Source: Sporosarcina sp. FSL K6-1522 (lineage in GTDB: Bacteria > Bacillota > Bacilli > Bacillales_A > Planococcaceae). Taken from it: DNA of 64,000 nt. Every line of letters starts with the position of its first letter. Positions within the stretch are counted from its first letter, which is position 1. This document shows positions 1-8,224 of this stretch, piece by piece. The stretch is taken from contig NZ_CP152019.1 of the NCBI RefSeq assembly GCF_038622445.1, positions 4,314,501 to 4,378,500 on the forward strand, written 5' to 3'. A program made the translations under genes and the position numbers. The notes under the pieces are model-generated. The model saw only the letters and a list, made by a program, of their open reading frames with translations, was not told the origin of the DNA and made no database searches.

Positions 1-2709
1 TTTCGTCTAGGAATCCATCTAACCGAGGATGGAACTTTTTCCATTACTGCCCAAGATGACAAAGGCCATACTGTCGATCCAGACTTGCTTGTATCCTTTC
101 TGTTCTTCACCAACGAACAGGCACTTTACGGATTGCTTGCCACGACGGATAACGACTCTGTGCGCTTAAAAGTCAGTGAGCTACTCCAAGCCTTTATGCA
201 TCAGCATCCATATATTACTTTGGAAGGCATAACTGTACAAGACGAACAACAACTCATTGCTATTCGTGAGGCAGCCAATGCTTGGAGTGACCTCGAACTA
301 TGGCAGCATGCCACAATGGACGGCACAACCATCCAGTTCGATATTGAAAAAACCGGTATTTCTCCAGAGGCAGCCGCCATTATTAGCCATGCTGTCCATG
401 AAAAACTCATTGCATCAGGCATTCATCCCGACCAGTTCCATGCACTCCTTCCTCATCTCCAGACATATGGATGGCCTGGTGAGTCGATTTCGACGCTCCC
501 TGTTCGTGTCGCTTTCCGCTTAACCGAACCGGAACTTGAAGCTGATACCGAATGGCTCCTTGAAACAGTCATCGTCGGTGAACGCGGCGCACATTGGACA
601 CCTGCGGCTCGAAAATTGAATGCTGCAGTCGCCGATGCACTTCCCGTCAAATGGAAGCCCTATGCGACAGAGATTGTCCAAAAGCAATCCGAAATTACTT
701 CCTTGCTCAGTTCAATCGATATTACTACGCCCGAAAGCTTTCTATCAATGGTCATGACTGATTTGGAAGTTCGAAATTTCATCAAAGATGATCTGCCATT
801 ACTGCAAACCTTTGGCTTCCCCGTCATCCTGCCAGCATGGCTAAAATCTGTCACGGAATCCAAAATGCGTATTCGCACGACAGCCGGTGTCCAAAACTAT
901 AATGCAACTACTGGACTTGATGAGGTCTTGTCCTTCGATTGGAATTTCTCACTCGCTGGCAACGACATTGACCGTGATACGTTTCGAAAACTTGTCGATG
1001 AAAATCGGGAATACATTCGATCAGGTGATGAATGGTTCCACATTGATCCTCTCTGGTTGCGTAAAATTCGCGATTTAATGGACCAAGCCGATAAGGGCGA
1101 ATGGACCGTCAAAGATTTATTGCTACAAGAAATTCCAGAAGAAATCGTTCCACTTGACGATGACGATGATTCAGATGACCCATTCTTTGCCTTTACAATG
1201 CAGCAATCTCTTCGCGGCTATATGGAAATGTTGGCTGACAAAAAAGGGTTGCCGCCTGCGGGTATTCCAACGACTTTACAGGCTGAACTTCGTCCGTACC
1301 AAATGGATGGCTACAATTGGCTCGTCTTCTTACGTGACAATCAATTCGGTGCCTGCCTAGCAGATGATATGGGGCTCGGCAAAACCATTCAGCTCATCAC
1401 GTACTTGCTGAATGTCCATGCACGCCCTGAAACGAGTGCACCGTCACTCATCGTCTGTCCAACCAGTGTCCTGGGCAACTGGCAAAAAGAAATTGAACGA
1501 TTTGCACCATCACTAACCGTTCATACACATTACGGCCCTACGCGAGCCAAAGACGAAAACTTTATCGCACTTATCAACGAAACAAAGCCTGCTGTCATTT
1601 TAACGACTTATGGCACCGCTTCACAGGATGGTGAAATGCTAGCAGAAACCGAATTCGCAAGCATCACGCTCGATGAGGCACAAAACATTAAAAACATGCA
1701 AACTAAACAGTCCCGTGTCATTCGTAAACTACGCGGCAAACACCATATCGCATTAACGGGTACACCAATTGAAAACCGCCTCTCAGAACTATGGGCCATT
1801 TTCGACTTTATCCACAAAGGGTATTTTGGTAGCTTCCGCAAATTTACGGATAACTTCATCATCCCGATTGAACGAGATGATAGCGAGACCGATAAACGGA
1901 AGTTGCGGGCAAAAATCCGACCATTCCTGCTACGTCGGACGAAAAACGATCCAGATTTGCAGCTCAACTTACCGAAGAAATTGGAGCAAAATGAGTATTG
2001 TCCATTAACTGCTGAACAAGCTGCTTTATACGAAAGCTTCCTAGAAGAAACAAAGTTCAAGCTACAAACGTTGACTGGCTTTGAAAAGAAGGGCCTTATT
2101 TTGAAAATGCTTAGTCGGTTGAAGCAATTATGCAACCACCCTGCATTGTTCTTGAAAGAACCACATGTTCCTGCTGAAATGACCTTAGCTCGATCGGAAA
2201 AACTCGATCGGATTGTGTCAATGGCCGCAGATATTGCAGCGAATGATGAGCAATGTCTCATTTTCACGCAATACATCGGCATGGGACAGCTCATTCGCCA
2301 ATGCCTATCTGAACTGCATAGCATTGACGTACCATTCTTAACGGGCAGTATGCCTAAAAACCAGCGGGACAGCCTTGTAGATGCTTTCCAGAAGAAAGAA
2401 TTCCCCATCTTCATTCTGTCATTGAAAGCCGGCGGTACAGGCTTAAACTTAACCGGCGCCAACCATGTGTTACATGCGGATCGCTGGTGGAACCCAGCTG
2501 TAGAAAACCAAGCAACCGACCGCGCCTACCGGCTTGGGCAGACGAAATTTGTCCATGTCCATAAATTCGTGACAATCGGTACTATCGAAGAAAAAATTGA
2601 TAAGATGCTCATGGAGAAGGCCGCATTATCTGAAGACCTAATCCAATCGAGCCAGTGGCTAACCGAATTATCCGATACAGAACTAAATGATTTATTGTCT
2701 TTTGGATAA
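1..2709 (+). CDS. ywqA: SNF2-family DEAD/DEAH-like helicase, 5' end outside window
   Basis: Superfamily 2 SNF2/Rad54-type ATPase, expected to translocate on double-stranded DNA and remodel protein-DNA complexes in the cytoplasm. The frame is open from base 1, so the first codons lie outside; 902 residues are visible. Residue counts below are from base 1. Walker A is DMGLGKT near residue 456, the Walker B variant is LDEAQN near 555, and LTGTPIENR follows near 584. The C-terminal helicase lobe has KAGGTGLNLTGANHV near 809 and DRAYRLGQ near 840. An acidic stretch (DDDDDSDD near 385) separates the family-specific N-terminal half from the ATPase. In Bacillus subtilis ywqA lies in the same neighbourhood as ywpF and ssbB (ywpH), and those homologues are the next recognisable genes here. 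The family call is firm; the ortholog name rests on that synteny and on overall length. Confidence 0.9.
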   Translation, partial: FRLGIHLTEDGTFSITAQDDKGHTVDPDLLVSFLFFTNEQALYGLLATTDNDSVRLKVSELLQAFMHQHPYITLEGITVQDEQQLIAIREAANAWSDLELWQHATMDGTTIQFDIEKTGISPEAAAIISHAVHEKLIASGIHPDQFHALLPHLQTYGWPGESISTLPVRVAFRLTEPELEADTEWLLETVIVGERGAHWTPAARKLNAAVADALPVKWKPYATEIVQKQSEITSLLSSIDITTPESFLSMVMTDLEVRNFIKDDLPLLQTFGFPVILPAWLKSVTESKMRIRTTAGVQNYNATTGLDEVLSFDWNFSLAGNDIDRDTFRKLVDENREYIRSGDEWFHIDPLWLRKIRDLMDQADKGEWTVKDLLLQEIPEEIVPLDDDDDSDDPFFAFTMQQSLRGYMEMLADKKGLPPAGIPTTLQAELRPYQMDGYNWLVFLRDNQFGACLADDMGLGKTIQLITYLLNVHARPETSAPSLIVCPTSVLGNWQKEIERFAPSLTVHTHYGPTRAKDENFIALINETKPAVILTTYGTASQDGEMLAETEFASITLDEAQNIKNMQTKQSRVIRKLRGKHHIALTGTPIENRLSELWAIFDFIHKGYFGSFRKFTDNFIIPIERDDSETDKRKLRAKIRPFLLRRTKNDPDLQLNLPKKLEQNEYCPLTAEQAALYESFLEETKFKLQTLTGFEKKGLILKMLSRLKQLCNHPALFLKEPHVPAEMTLARSEKLDRIVSMAADIAANDEQCLIFTQYIGMGQLIRQCLSELHSIDVPFLTGSMPKNQRDSLVDAFQKKEFPIFILSLKAGGTGLNLTGANHVLHADRWWNPAVENQATDRAYRLGQTKFVHVHKFVTIGTIEEKIDKMLMEKAALSEDLIQSSQWLTELSDTELNDLLSFG

Positions 2710-2757
2710 CAGGCGAGAGCCAGGCACCTGGAGTCCATGAACTCACTTATATAAATA

Positions 2758-2794
2758 TGACCCCAGAATCGCTAGACGCTTCTGGGGTCATTTT
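2758..2794 (+). terminator. Intrinsic terminator after the SNF2 helicase gene
   Basis: An 11-bp perfect stem, TGACCCCAGAA at 2758-2768 pairing with TTCTGGGGTCA at 2780-2790, is followed by TTTT. It sits about 50 nt after the helicase stop codon. Confidence 0.85.
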
Positions 2795-2810
2795 CGTATA
2801 CTTGCTGCCT

Positions 2811-2975
2811 TCACCATACATGCTCAGTCAAAGGTCTCTTATGCATAGCCGTGACCCTTTTTTTCTTCTCTGTTTCTTCAAGCCGATTTAGACGTTCATT
2901 TTGATTGGCCACAATACGAATCAGTTGTCCGATTTGCAATTCCATCCGTATGACATCCTTTTCCAATAGACTCAT
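2811..2975 (-). CDS. Small charged protein of unknown function (54 aa)
   Basis: An unannotated-size ORF of 54 codons starting ATG AGT. The sequence AGGAGG lies 11 nt upstream of the start. The product is hydrophilic and probably helical: residues 5-40 alternate Leu/Ile with charged residues (EKDVIRMELQIGQLIRIV, then NERLNRLEETEKKKR), which suggests a short coiled coil. A candidate promoter (TTGAGA, 17-nt spacer, TGATAT) lies at 3078-3106 on the same strand. It reads convergently toward the helicase terminator. I do not recognise the family. Support is the ribosome site, promoter and helical pattern; there is no homology evidence, so it could be spurious. Confidence 0.55.
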   Translation of the reverse strand: MSLLEKDVIRMELQIGQLIRIVANQNERLNRLEETEKKKRVTAMHKRPLTEHVW

Positions 2976-3077
2976 CTATACCATTTCCTCCTCTTTCCAT
3001 TCCGCCTTCACGGAACCTAGTAGCAGAAGCGGTCTCCACAACTAGGCCCATTCGGCAGTTTTCTTTGAAGGCTAAAA

Positions 3078-3106
3078 ATATCACAGCCCTATCCCAACGC
3101 TCTCAA
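3078..3106 (-). promoter_or_regulatory. Candidate sigma-A promoter for the 54-aa ORF
   Basis: On the minus strand TTGAGA (3101-3106) and TGATAT (3078-3083) are separated by 17 nt. Transcription would begin near 3071, about 95 nt before the small ORF. It is a pattern match only. Confidence 0.35.
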
Positions 3107-3350
3107 ACCCTTTACCTACATGTCGGATGCCTGTACATCTCTATCTGTAGGGTATAACGACTAATCGGATACGAACGGTTCCCCTACCGTTTATGCATGC
3201 CAATTAGCTTTCCTCTTCCTCTTAAAATCCTACACCTCAATGATTTCCTAACATGTTCAATTGTCATTACGGCTCCGGTCCGTTCTTCCGGCTATTTCCC
3301 CCTCCTATCCGATCGACTTTTCTCCGACACGCTATGTATCCCGTGGTCCG
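3107..3350. other. Intergenic stretch without recognisable gene
   Basis: Together with the leader of the small ORF (2976-3106), about 375 nt lie between that ORF and the ssbB stop. Short open frames on the plus strand here lack a ribosome site. Nothing else recognised. Confidence 0.5.
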
Positions 3351-3794
3351 TCAAAAAATCGGCAAATCTTTTGTTTCACGATCTGGTAGATGAAAATGAT
3401 CCCTCGCCTGACGCTCCTCGTCCGTTAATTGTTGACTCGGCATCGCTGGCTCACCGTATAAATTTTCATTGCTCCGTCTTTTCGTTGCAATAAAACGAAT
3501 ATCTTCACCGATTACCTCTGTTACATACACGCGACTCTTATCTTCTCGCTCATACGTCCTTGATTGAATCCGTCCACCTACACCAATTAAAGACCCCTTT
3601 CCACAATGCCTCGCTGTGTTCTCTGCCCCCTTCCCCCACATCGTACAAAGGATAAAATCCGCATCGACTTCTCCCTGCTGATTTTTAAACGATCGATTAA
3701 CAGCAAGTATGAAGCTCGTTTGCAACCGCCCCTCTGACAACCTTCGCAGAATTGGATCCTTCGTAATCCTCCCGACAAGTGCAACTTGATTCAC
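3351..3794 (-). CDS. ssbB: Single-stranded DNA-binding protein, competence/minor type
   Basis: OB-fold single-stranded DNA-binding protein of 147 aa. Residues 1-105 form the SSB fold, starting MNQVALVGRITKDP with the conserved aromatic and basic positions (FILAVNR near 28, WGKGAENTARH near 53). The tail is short and ends DLPIF, which resembles the acidic SSB-Ct tip used to recruit partner proteins; B. subtilis SsbB lacks a clear tip, so this is a small difference. The start is GTG at 3794 with AAAGGAGG 7 nt upstream. The length suits SsbB rather than the longer SsbA, and it is not flanked by rpsF and rpsR, which normally surround ssbA. In Bacillus ssbB is a ComK-activated competence gene; comK lies about 41 kb away in this window. 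No clear ComK box was seen upstream. Confidence 0.85.
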   Translation of the reverse strand: MNQVALVGRITKDPILRRLSEGRLQTSFILAVNRSFKNQQGEVDADFILCTMWGKGAENTARHCGKGSLIGVGGRIQSRTYEREDKSRVYVTEVIGEDIRFIATKRRSNENLYGEPAMPSQQLTDEERQARDHFHLPDRETKDLPIF

Positions 3795-4004
3795 TCATTT
3801 ACCTCCTTTCTTTTGATTGCTTACATCTTACCTGCTCACGCCCATTTATCGCAAAGTTCAATAATTCAATTTTCAGTCATTTAATTGACTCAAATGTAAA
3901 TTTTGCACATGACTTCATAATGGTTACAAACCTTACTTCTCCATACAGCACATGCAACGAAGAAGTTTATCGGATTATGAGAAAATTCGACTTTGGCATA
4001 TTTT

Positions 4005-4036
4005 TGACGAATCGATTTTTGCAGCTATGTTATACT
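4005..4036 (+). promoter_or_regulatory. Candidate promoter for ywpF
   Basis: An extended -10 element, TGTTATACT at 4028-4036, lies 28 nt before the ywpF start. TTGACG at 4005-4010 could be the -35, but the spacer of 20 nt is long, so the extended -10 probably carries most of the signal. Confidence 0.45.
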
Positions 4037-4063
4037 GATAACAAAAAGAATGGGGTGGAGAGA

Positions 4064-4507
4064 TTGAAGTCGTTCAAAATGTTATCCGTTGGCATCGTTA
4101 CTGATGAGGGCTTACGGGATTTTCCACTTATCGATGGCATTATCATCAATCAGGAGAACAGTCACCGTATGTGGATTCTTGAAATGTTCATCGACAAAAA
4201 TTATCAGGAGGACTTTGACAAGTGGATGACTAATCAAGAGCTGCTTGAGGTAAAGGTCGTCATTTCTTATCCTGAAAATGAGCCGGCAGCCTTCCGTGTA
4301 TCCGTTGAAGCGGTCAAACAAATTGGCGATAATATTTCTGTATTATTAAAAGGGCGACTCAAACGAGCAAGGGCACAATATGCCGAACAATTGTTAGAGG
4401 AACTACTTGGAGAAGGATTAGGCGGAGACGAATTATTAAAACGTTTCGAATCCGACATGCGCTCCCGCCCACGTTTAAAAAAGGACATCCAAGAATCAGA
4501 AGCTTAA
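4064..4507 (+). CDS. ywpF: YwpF-family protein
   Basis: A 147-aa protein of the YwpF family, whose biochemical role is unknown. The start is TTG at 4064, giving MKSFKMLSVGIV, which matches how YwpF proteins begin; TGGAG lies just upstream. An ATG 15 nt further in is the alternative. The core has FPLIDGIIINQEN near residue 20 and a mixed alpha/beta pattern. The C-terminal 55 residues are highly charged and helical (LKRARAQYAEQLLEELLGEG) and look like a coiled coil. It is divergent from ssbB and closed by a strong terminator, so it is probably monocistronic. Its neighbours match the ywp/ywq neighbourhood of Bacillus. Confidence 0.75.
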   Translation: MKSFKMLSVGIVTDEGLRDFPLIDGIIINQENSHRMWILEMFIDKNYQEDFDKWMTNQELLEVKVVISYPENEPAAFRVSVEAVKQIGDNISVLLKGRLKRARAQYAEQLLEELLGEGLGGDELLKRFESDMRSRPRLKKDIQESEA

Positions 4508-4510
4508 CAT

Positions 4511-4540
4511 AAAACTGCCTAACCAATGGGCAGTTTTTTT
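4511..4540 (+). terminator. Intrinsic terminator after ywpF
   Basis: AAAACTGCC at 4511-4519 pairs with GGCAGTTTT at 4529-4537, followed by a run of T. Confidence 0.85.
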
Positions 4541-4695
4541 ATGGTGAACAAAAGTGCAAGCGCTTTGGCAGGGACGCCATCAAGTAAAAAGAGCCACCGA
4601 TTTCATCTCGGCAGCCCTGATATATGCACTAATCCCTCCTAAAATCTGTCATACCTCAAAAGAATCTTTCGACAAAATCCGCGCTCCTCACCATC

Positions 4696-4793
4696 TGTGG
4701 ATAACTTTACTCACACTATACAGCGCAGATTACAGACGATTTCCACTTTACAAACAACTTAACCACAAGTTATCCACCTTCAATTGTGGATAA
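4696..4793. promoter_or_regulatory. DnaA-box cluster upstream of sda
   Basis: Two perfect DnaA boxes (TGTGGATAA, i.e. TTATCCACA on the other strand) lie at 4696-4704 and 4785-4793. A one-mismatch forward box, TTATCCACC, lies at 4770-4778. The last box ends 8 nt before the -35 of the sda promoter. In B. subtilis DnaA controls sda directly, so these are the expected operator sites. Confidence 0.85.
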
Positions 4794-4801
4794 AAGAACG
4801 G

Positions 4802-4830
4802 TTGTTCGAAAGGAATATCTTTGTTAAATT
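4802..4830 (+). promoter_or_regulatory. sda promoter
   Basis: TTGTTC at 4802-4807, a 17-nt spacer, and TAAATT at 4825-4830 preceded by TGT, which makes an extended -10. DnaA boxes lie immediately upstream. Confidence 0.65.
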
Positions 4831-4905
4831 AAGAGTACAGCAACTTATTCATATTCCCCTCGACTTATGACACGCAGTTATTAAAAAACGGAGGTGATTC
4901 GCGTA

Positions 4906-5046
4906 ATGATCCGACTATCAGATGACTTACTCATTGAATCCTATTTTAAAGCAAAAGAACTGCAGCTAAATCCATATTTCATACACTTATTAGAAACCGA
5001 AATCCGCAAGCGATCGCTACTCAACAAGATTCAACAAACATCCTGA
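4906..5046 (+). CDS. sda: Sda, checkpoint inhibitor of sporulation kinase
   Basis: A 46-aa protein, the same length as B. subtilis Sda, with the characteristic [16 protein letters not shown] near the N terminus followed by [14 protein letters not shown]. Sda is an antiparallel helical hairpin that binds the sporulation histidine kinase KinA and blocks phosphorelay activation when replication is starting or DNA is damaged. GGAGGTGAT lies 10 nt before the ATG. Three DnaA boxes and a sigma-A-like promoter precede it, matching the known DnaA control of sda. Presence of this gene implies a spore former. Confidence 0.93.
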   Translation: MIRLSDDLLIESYFKAKELQLNPYFIHLLETEIRKRSLLNKIQQTS

Positions 5047-5081
5047 CCTCTCATCTCATTCTCATTGCATCGCTACACGCT

Positions 5082-6410
5082 TTAGCTGTTCCATTTCCTA
5101 TGATAATAAAAGATTGTCAACAACACGATCAATTCCGATACCGGTATAGCTAGCCAAACCCCTGTCAAACCGAATAGACGCGGCATAATCGCCAACAAAA
5201 TGAGTAAAATAACGATTTCTCTCGAAGCTGTAATCCACGTTGCCATCCGAATTTGCCCAATGGACTGATAGTACGTCATCATGACAAAATTGGTGCCCAT
5301 GAAAATGTAAGCGATAAAAAACAACTTGATACCTGGGATAGCGAGCACCATGACTTCCTCTGGGAAATCACCAAACAAGCTGACAATAGGCCCTGAGGCA
5401 AATAACCCTACTAGGAAAAAGAAAATACCTGCAGCAAGCGCTGTCCCAATTGCCAACCGCACCGTTTTCTTCATCTTCGCTTCATCTTTTGCACCCGAAT
5501 AATAGCTGATGAGCGGTTGAATAGCCGACCCCATCCCTAAAAATAGGAGAAGCATAACACTATGCACATAGTTCAAAATGGTAAATGCGGATACACCAGC
5601 GGTTCCAGCCATATGTTCAAACGTCACATTATGCGAAATCGTAAAGACTGAAATCCCAATTTCTGCAAGAAAACTAGGAAATCCAATAATGATAATTAAG
5701 AGGAACAACTTCCGATTGAATGCGAAACGGGCGAAACGTAAGTTACTTTTCTTACGGAAGAAATGTGTACTCAATATAACAAGCCCGACAAATGCGCCAA
5801 TAATCGTTGCAACTGCGGCCCCAGTCACGCCTAAATCAAGAACAAACAAGAACACATAATTCAAACCGATATTCACAACGGCGGACATGACCAATGCAAT
5901 CATGGACAAATTAGGTCCGCCATCATTTCGAACTAATATGCTCAGTGTGTTTTCAATCGTAAAAATAAATCCGAACAATAGTAACACATTCATATACTCC
6001 ATCACATATGGGAATGTTTCCGCATTGGCACCTAATAAATAGGCCAGTTGCGTCTTAAAGAAATAGGCTGCAATCCCAATAACCACTGTGAAAATAGCTA
6101 TAGAGATAATCGCATGTGAAAAGATGACACGCGCTTCATCTGGACGTTTTGCGCCCATGGCTGCTGAATAACGAGTCGCTGCTCCGACCCCAATCCAGAG
6201 CGACATCGCTACAAACAATGTGTAAACAGGCGCTGCAATCCCGACTCCAGCAAGGGCGGTAGGACCTAATCGGTTCCCAACCATAATGCCATCTGCCACG
6301 ATATTAATCGCCATCAACAGCATACCTACCATTGAGGGTATCAAATACCTGACAAAAGATTTACCGACGGATTCTGTATCCAATCGATTTAACGTATGTT
6401 CTTTTTGCAT
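5082..6410 (-). CDS. MATE-family multidrug exporter
   Basis: A 442-aa polytopic membrane protein of the MATE (MOP superfamily) type, expected to export cationic drugs in exchange for Na+ or H+. About twelve hydrophobic segments are visible in two similar halves, with MLLMAINIVADGIMVGN near the first helix, typical of MepA/NorM-like proteins. The start at 6410 (MQKEHTLNRLD) has GAGGAA just upstream; a longer frame to 6476 has no better site and would overlap the operator. The tetR gene lies directly upstream on the same strand, and a palindrome lies 35 nt before this start. Substrate is unknown. Confidence 0.85.
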   Translation of the reverse strand: MQKEHTLNRLDTESVGKSFVRYLIPSMVGMLLMAINIVADGIMVGNRLGPTALAGVGIAAPVYTLFVAMSLWIGVGAATRYSAAMGAKRPDEARVIFSHAIISIAIFTVVIGIAAYFFKTQLAYLLGANAETFPYVMEYMNVLLLFGFIFTIENTLSILVRNDGGPNLSMIALVMSAVVNIGLNYVFLFVLDLGVTGAAVATIIGAFVGLVILSTHFFRKKSNLRFARFAFNRKLFLLIIIIGFPSFLAEIGISVFTISHNVTFEHMAGTAGVSAFTILNYVHSVMLLLFLGMGSAIQPLISYYSGAKDEAKMKKTVRLAIGTALAAGIFFFLVGLFASGPIVSLFGDFPEEVMVLAIPGIKLFFIAYIFMGTNFVMMTYYQSIGQIRMATWITASREIVILLILLAIMPRLFGLTGVWLAIPVSELIVLLTIFYYHRKWNS

Positions 6411-6444
6411 ACTTATTCCTCTTTCTTCGTTTTCAGAAAACATG

Positions 6445-6461
6445 AAAACTATTTTAGTTTT
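6445..6461. promoter_or_regulatory. Candidate TetR operator upstream of the MATE gene
   Basis: A perfect 7-bp palindrome, AAAACTA-TTT-TAGTTTT, lies in front of the MATE start. Similar half-sites, AAAACT at 7091-7096 and AGTTTT at 7111-7116, lie just upstream of the tetR start, consistent with autoregulation plus control of the exporter. Confidence 0.5.
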
Positions 6462-6471
6462 TTTAGTTTTA

Positions 6472-6508
6472 ATCAATCAAAAAAATAGACTGGCAGTTGA
6501 AGTGCCAG
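6472..6508 (-). terminator. Terminator between tetR and the MATE gene
   Basis: On the minus strand CTGGCA (6503-6508) pairs with TGCCAG (6490-6495), followed by TCTATTTTTTT. The exporter therefore probably uses its own promoter. Confidence 0.7.
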
Positions 6509-6518
6509 CATACCCTCT

Positions 6519-7073
6519 TTACTTTTCTTGTATCATGCCCGTTAATAAGACATCTACAATTGACTCCAGTGCTTCTGTTACAGAAATACTATTTTGTAAA
6601 AAGAATTGGCGATCAAGCGTTGCATTCGCGGCGTCGATCACTAATTTCATTAACATCTCGATATTCATCGGCTTAATGACGTGTGTACGCATGCCTTCTT
6701 CAAGTAGCTCCTTGAGATCATCCCACTGATTTAGCTCCTGATGTACACGTTCCCATTGTGCTGGATAGGAGCGTTTCAGTTGCTCTAATATACGCAAATC
6801 ATAAAAATCATTATATTTCGGTACAACAACAATGGTCTTACGGATTTTCTCCAACAGTGTCAGTTCAGCATTCTCAACGATACGCCGTGTTTGTTCATCA
6901 AATTCGGCAAGCGTTATATCAATGATCGAATCCAAAATCTCCACTTTCGATGAAAAATGCTCATACAACGTGCGCTTACTAATCCCCAGCCGCTTCGCTA
7001 AATCATCCATCGTAAACTTAATACCATTATTTCGTGTTTCCTCAATAAATGCATTGATAATACGTGTTTTCAA
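6519..7073 (-). CDS. TetR/AcrR-family transcriptional regulator
   Basis: A 184-aa one-component repressor. The N-terminal 50 residues form the TetR helix-turn-helix (FTMDDLAKRLGISKRTLYEHFSS, residues 21-43), with the canonical KRTLYxHF recognition helix. The C-terminal two thirds are helical, as expected of the ligand-binding and dimer region. It is immediately upstream of the MATE exporter on the same strand, so drug-responsive repression of that exporter is the natural inference. The inducer is unknown. The start ATG follows AGGGGGTTAACG. Confidence 0.9.
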   Translation of the reverse strand: MKTRIINAFIEETRNNGIKFTMDDLAKRLGISKRTLYEHFSSKVEILDSIIDITLAEFDEQTRRIVENAELTLLEKIRKTIVVVPKYNDFYDLRILEQLKRSYPAQWERVHQELNQWDDLKELLEEGMRTHVIKPMNIEMLMKLVIDAANATLDRQFFLQNSISVTEALESIVDVLLTGMIQEK

Positions 7074-7186
7074 TCGTTAACCCCCTAAAGAAAACTATAT
7101 ACACCTTTTAAGTTTTTACAGTTTCAGTATAGCGCATAGTCACTTTCCATGCAACTCCTGAAACTTTTTTCTTATCCCTGTATTCG

Positions 7187-7225
7187 ATTCCCCCATTTCT
7201 CTCTATATAAAGAATAAAGGGGAAT
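7187..7225 (+). promoter_or_regulatory. Promoter-like block shared with the DUF1659 units
   Basis: GTATTC followed 17 nt later by CTATATAAAG occurs just before the HTH gene. The same arrangement (GTATCC, 17 nt, CTATATAAA) stands before both DUF1659 genes, near 8173 and 10943. Equal spacing at three sites suggests one shared promoter class. Confidence 0.45.
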
Positions 7226-7233
7226 GATCATCA

Positions 7234-8022
7234 ATGACTACTTACCTATCCACATATGCATATTTCACAAACAAGCACGATATGGACGAAGCCGCAAAGC
7301 GACATGTAACAACGAACTGGAACGACATGAACAATACGGATCGTGCGGTTCTCGATGTCATCCGCCGCTATTCCGTTAAATACGGTGCTGCCCACTTAAA
7401 ACACGACACCATCGCCAAAGCTGTGGACAAGTCCAATGTCACTGTTCGCCGTGCCATTCGCAAGTTAGAAAAACTCGGAATCATCGAACGCATTCATTAC
7501 ATCCGTCCTGTCATGAGCGGACTTGGCGCCAACATCTATGCCATTTTACCCTTCCATGACCAGTCGAAAATGACCACACCAGAAAAAACGGCAACGCCTT
7601 GTGACAGTAAGCCACAAGCCGATTCCGCTAGCCCTGAACCGTTATTTTCTAAATCTATAAGTTCTAAAGATCTTAAAAGAACGTCTCCTGCGGACAAGTT
7701 GCCTACAACGCTCTTCGGAAAAATAAAGGCTCTTCTGTCCGCAACTCATGGTGACGATTCCTTCGCACGTCGTGTATTTGGCATTTATCGCTATCAATCA
7801 TTGCGCATGTTAAAATTCAGCATCCATGCCGACAAAGGCGAGCTATTCGAAGACCTAGCAATCCAAGCGCTTCACATCGCTGTGCAAGCTACCAAACGCA
7901 AAAATATCCGCAATCTCCCTGGCTATTATGATGGCGTCTTACGCGAACTTATTGGAGAAGCACTCTTTGGTGATGTTTTCAAAGAGTATGATACACCTGT
8001 TGAGGGCTTTTTCTTTAAGTGA
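7234..8022 (+). CDS. Helix-turn-helix protein, possible replication-initiator-like
   Basis: A 262-aa cytoplasmic protein. Residues 30-95 hold a winged helix-turn-helix (DRAVLDVIRRYSVKYG, then HDTIAKAVDKSNVTVRRAIRKL and EKLGIIERI), the type used by plasmid and phage replication proteins and by MarR/GntR-like regulators. A Ser/Pro-rich linker (about 115-165) leads to a C-terminal helical domain of unknown function. The start ATG is preceded by AAAGGGG at a rather long spacing. The upstream region shares a promoter block with the DUF1659 units, so co-regulation is possible. Neither target nor role can be read from sequence. Confidence 0.7.
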   Translation: MTTYLSTYAYFTNKHDMDEAAKRHVTTNWNDMNNTDRAVLDVIRRYSVKYGAAHLKHDTIAKAVDKSNVTVRRAIRKLEKLGIIERIHYIRPVMSGLGANIYAILPFHDQSKMTTPEKTATPCDSKPQADSASPEPLFSKSISSKDLKRTSPADKLPTTLFGKIKALLSATHGDDSFARRVFGIYRYQSLRMLKFSIHADKGELFEDLAIQALHIAVQATKRKNIRNLPGYYDGVLRELIGEALFGDVFKEYDTPVEGFFFK

Positions 8023-8027
8023 ATGAG

Positions 8028-8052
8028 AAAAGTGCAGGATGCCTGCACTTTT
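8028..8052 (+). terminator. Terminator after the HTH gene
   Basis: AAAAGTGCAGG at 8028-8038 pairs perfectly with CCTGCACTTTT at 8042-8052, with a 3-nt loop. Confidence 0.8.
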
Positions 8053-8132
8053 CATGCTTACACGGCCAGTTTGCGCACTTCGGCGACGACTTTGCGCGCT
8101 TACACAGCCAGTTTGCACGCCTGCACGGCCTA
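8049..8132. repeat. Short array of four 21-bp units
   Basis: Four consecutive 21-bp units, each beginning TTT: at 8049, 8070 (TTTGCGCACTTCGGCGACGA plus C), 8091 and 8112. Units are diverged but stay in exact register. The same 21-bp period is used by the much larger array at 14597-15079. Confidence 0.65.
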
Positions 8133-8224
8133 ATCTTTTTCCCGCCTATCAAAAAAGAAATTTCAAATCGATGTATCCTTTCCTCCCCTTCCACTCTATA
8201 TAAAGGGTGAAGGGAGGTGATCGC

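Noticed and set aside
1608..2462. 284-codon ORF antisense to the helicase gene
   Set aside because: It lies wholly inside the conserved SNF2 domain and has no domain pattern.
3197..3493. 98-codon plus-strand ORF overlapping ssbB
   Set aside because: Overlaps a firmly identified gene and has no ribosome site or recognisable protein pattern.
4554..4793. 79-codon ORF between ywpF and sda
   Set aside because: It covers the DnaA boxes and lacks a ribosome site; the region is regulatory.
4696..4793. Chromosomal origin suggested by DnaA boxes
   Set aside because: No dnaA/dnaN and no AT-rich unwinding element; the boxes fit the known sda operator.
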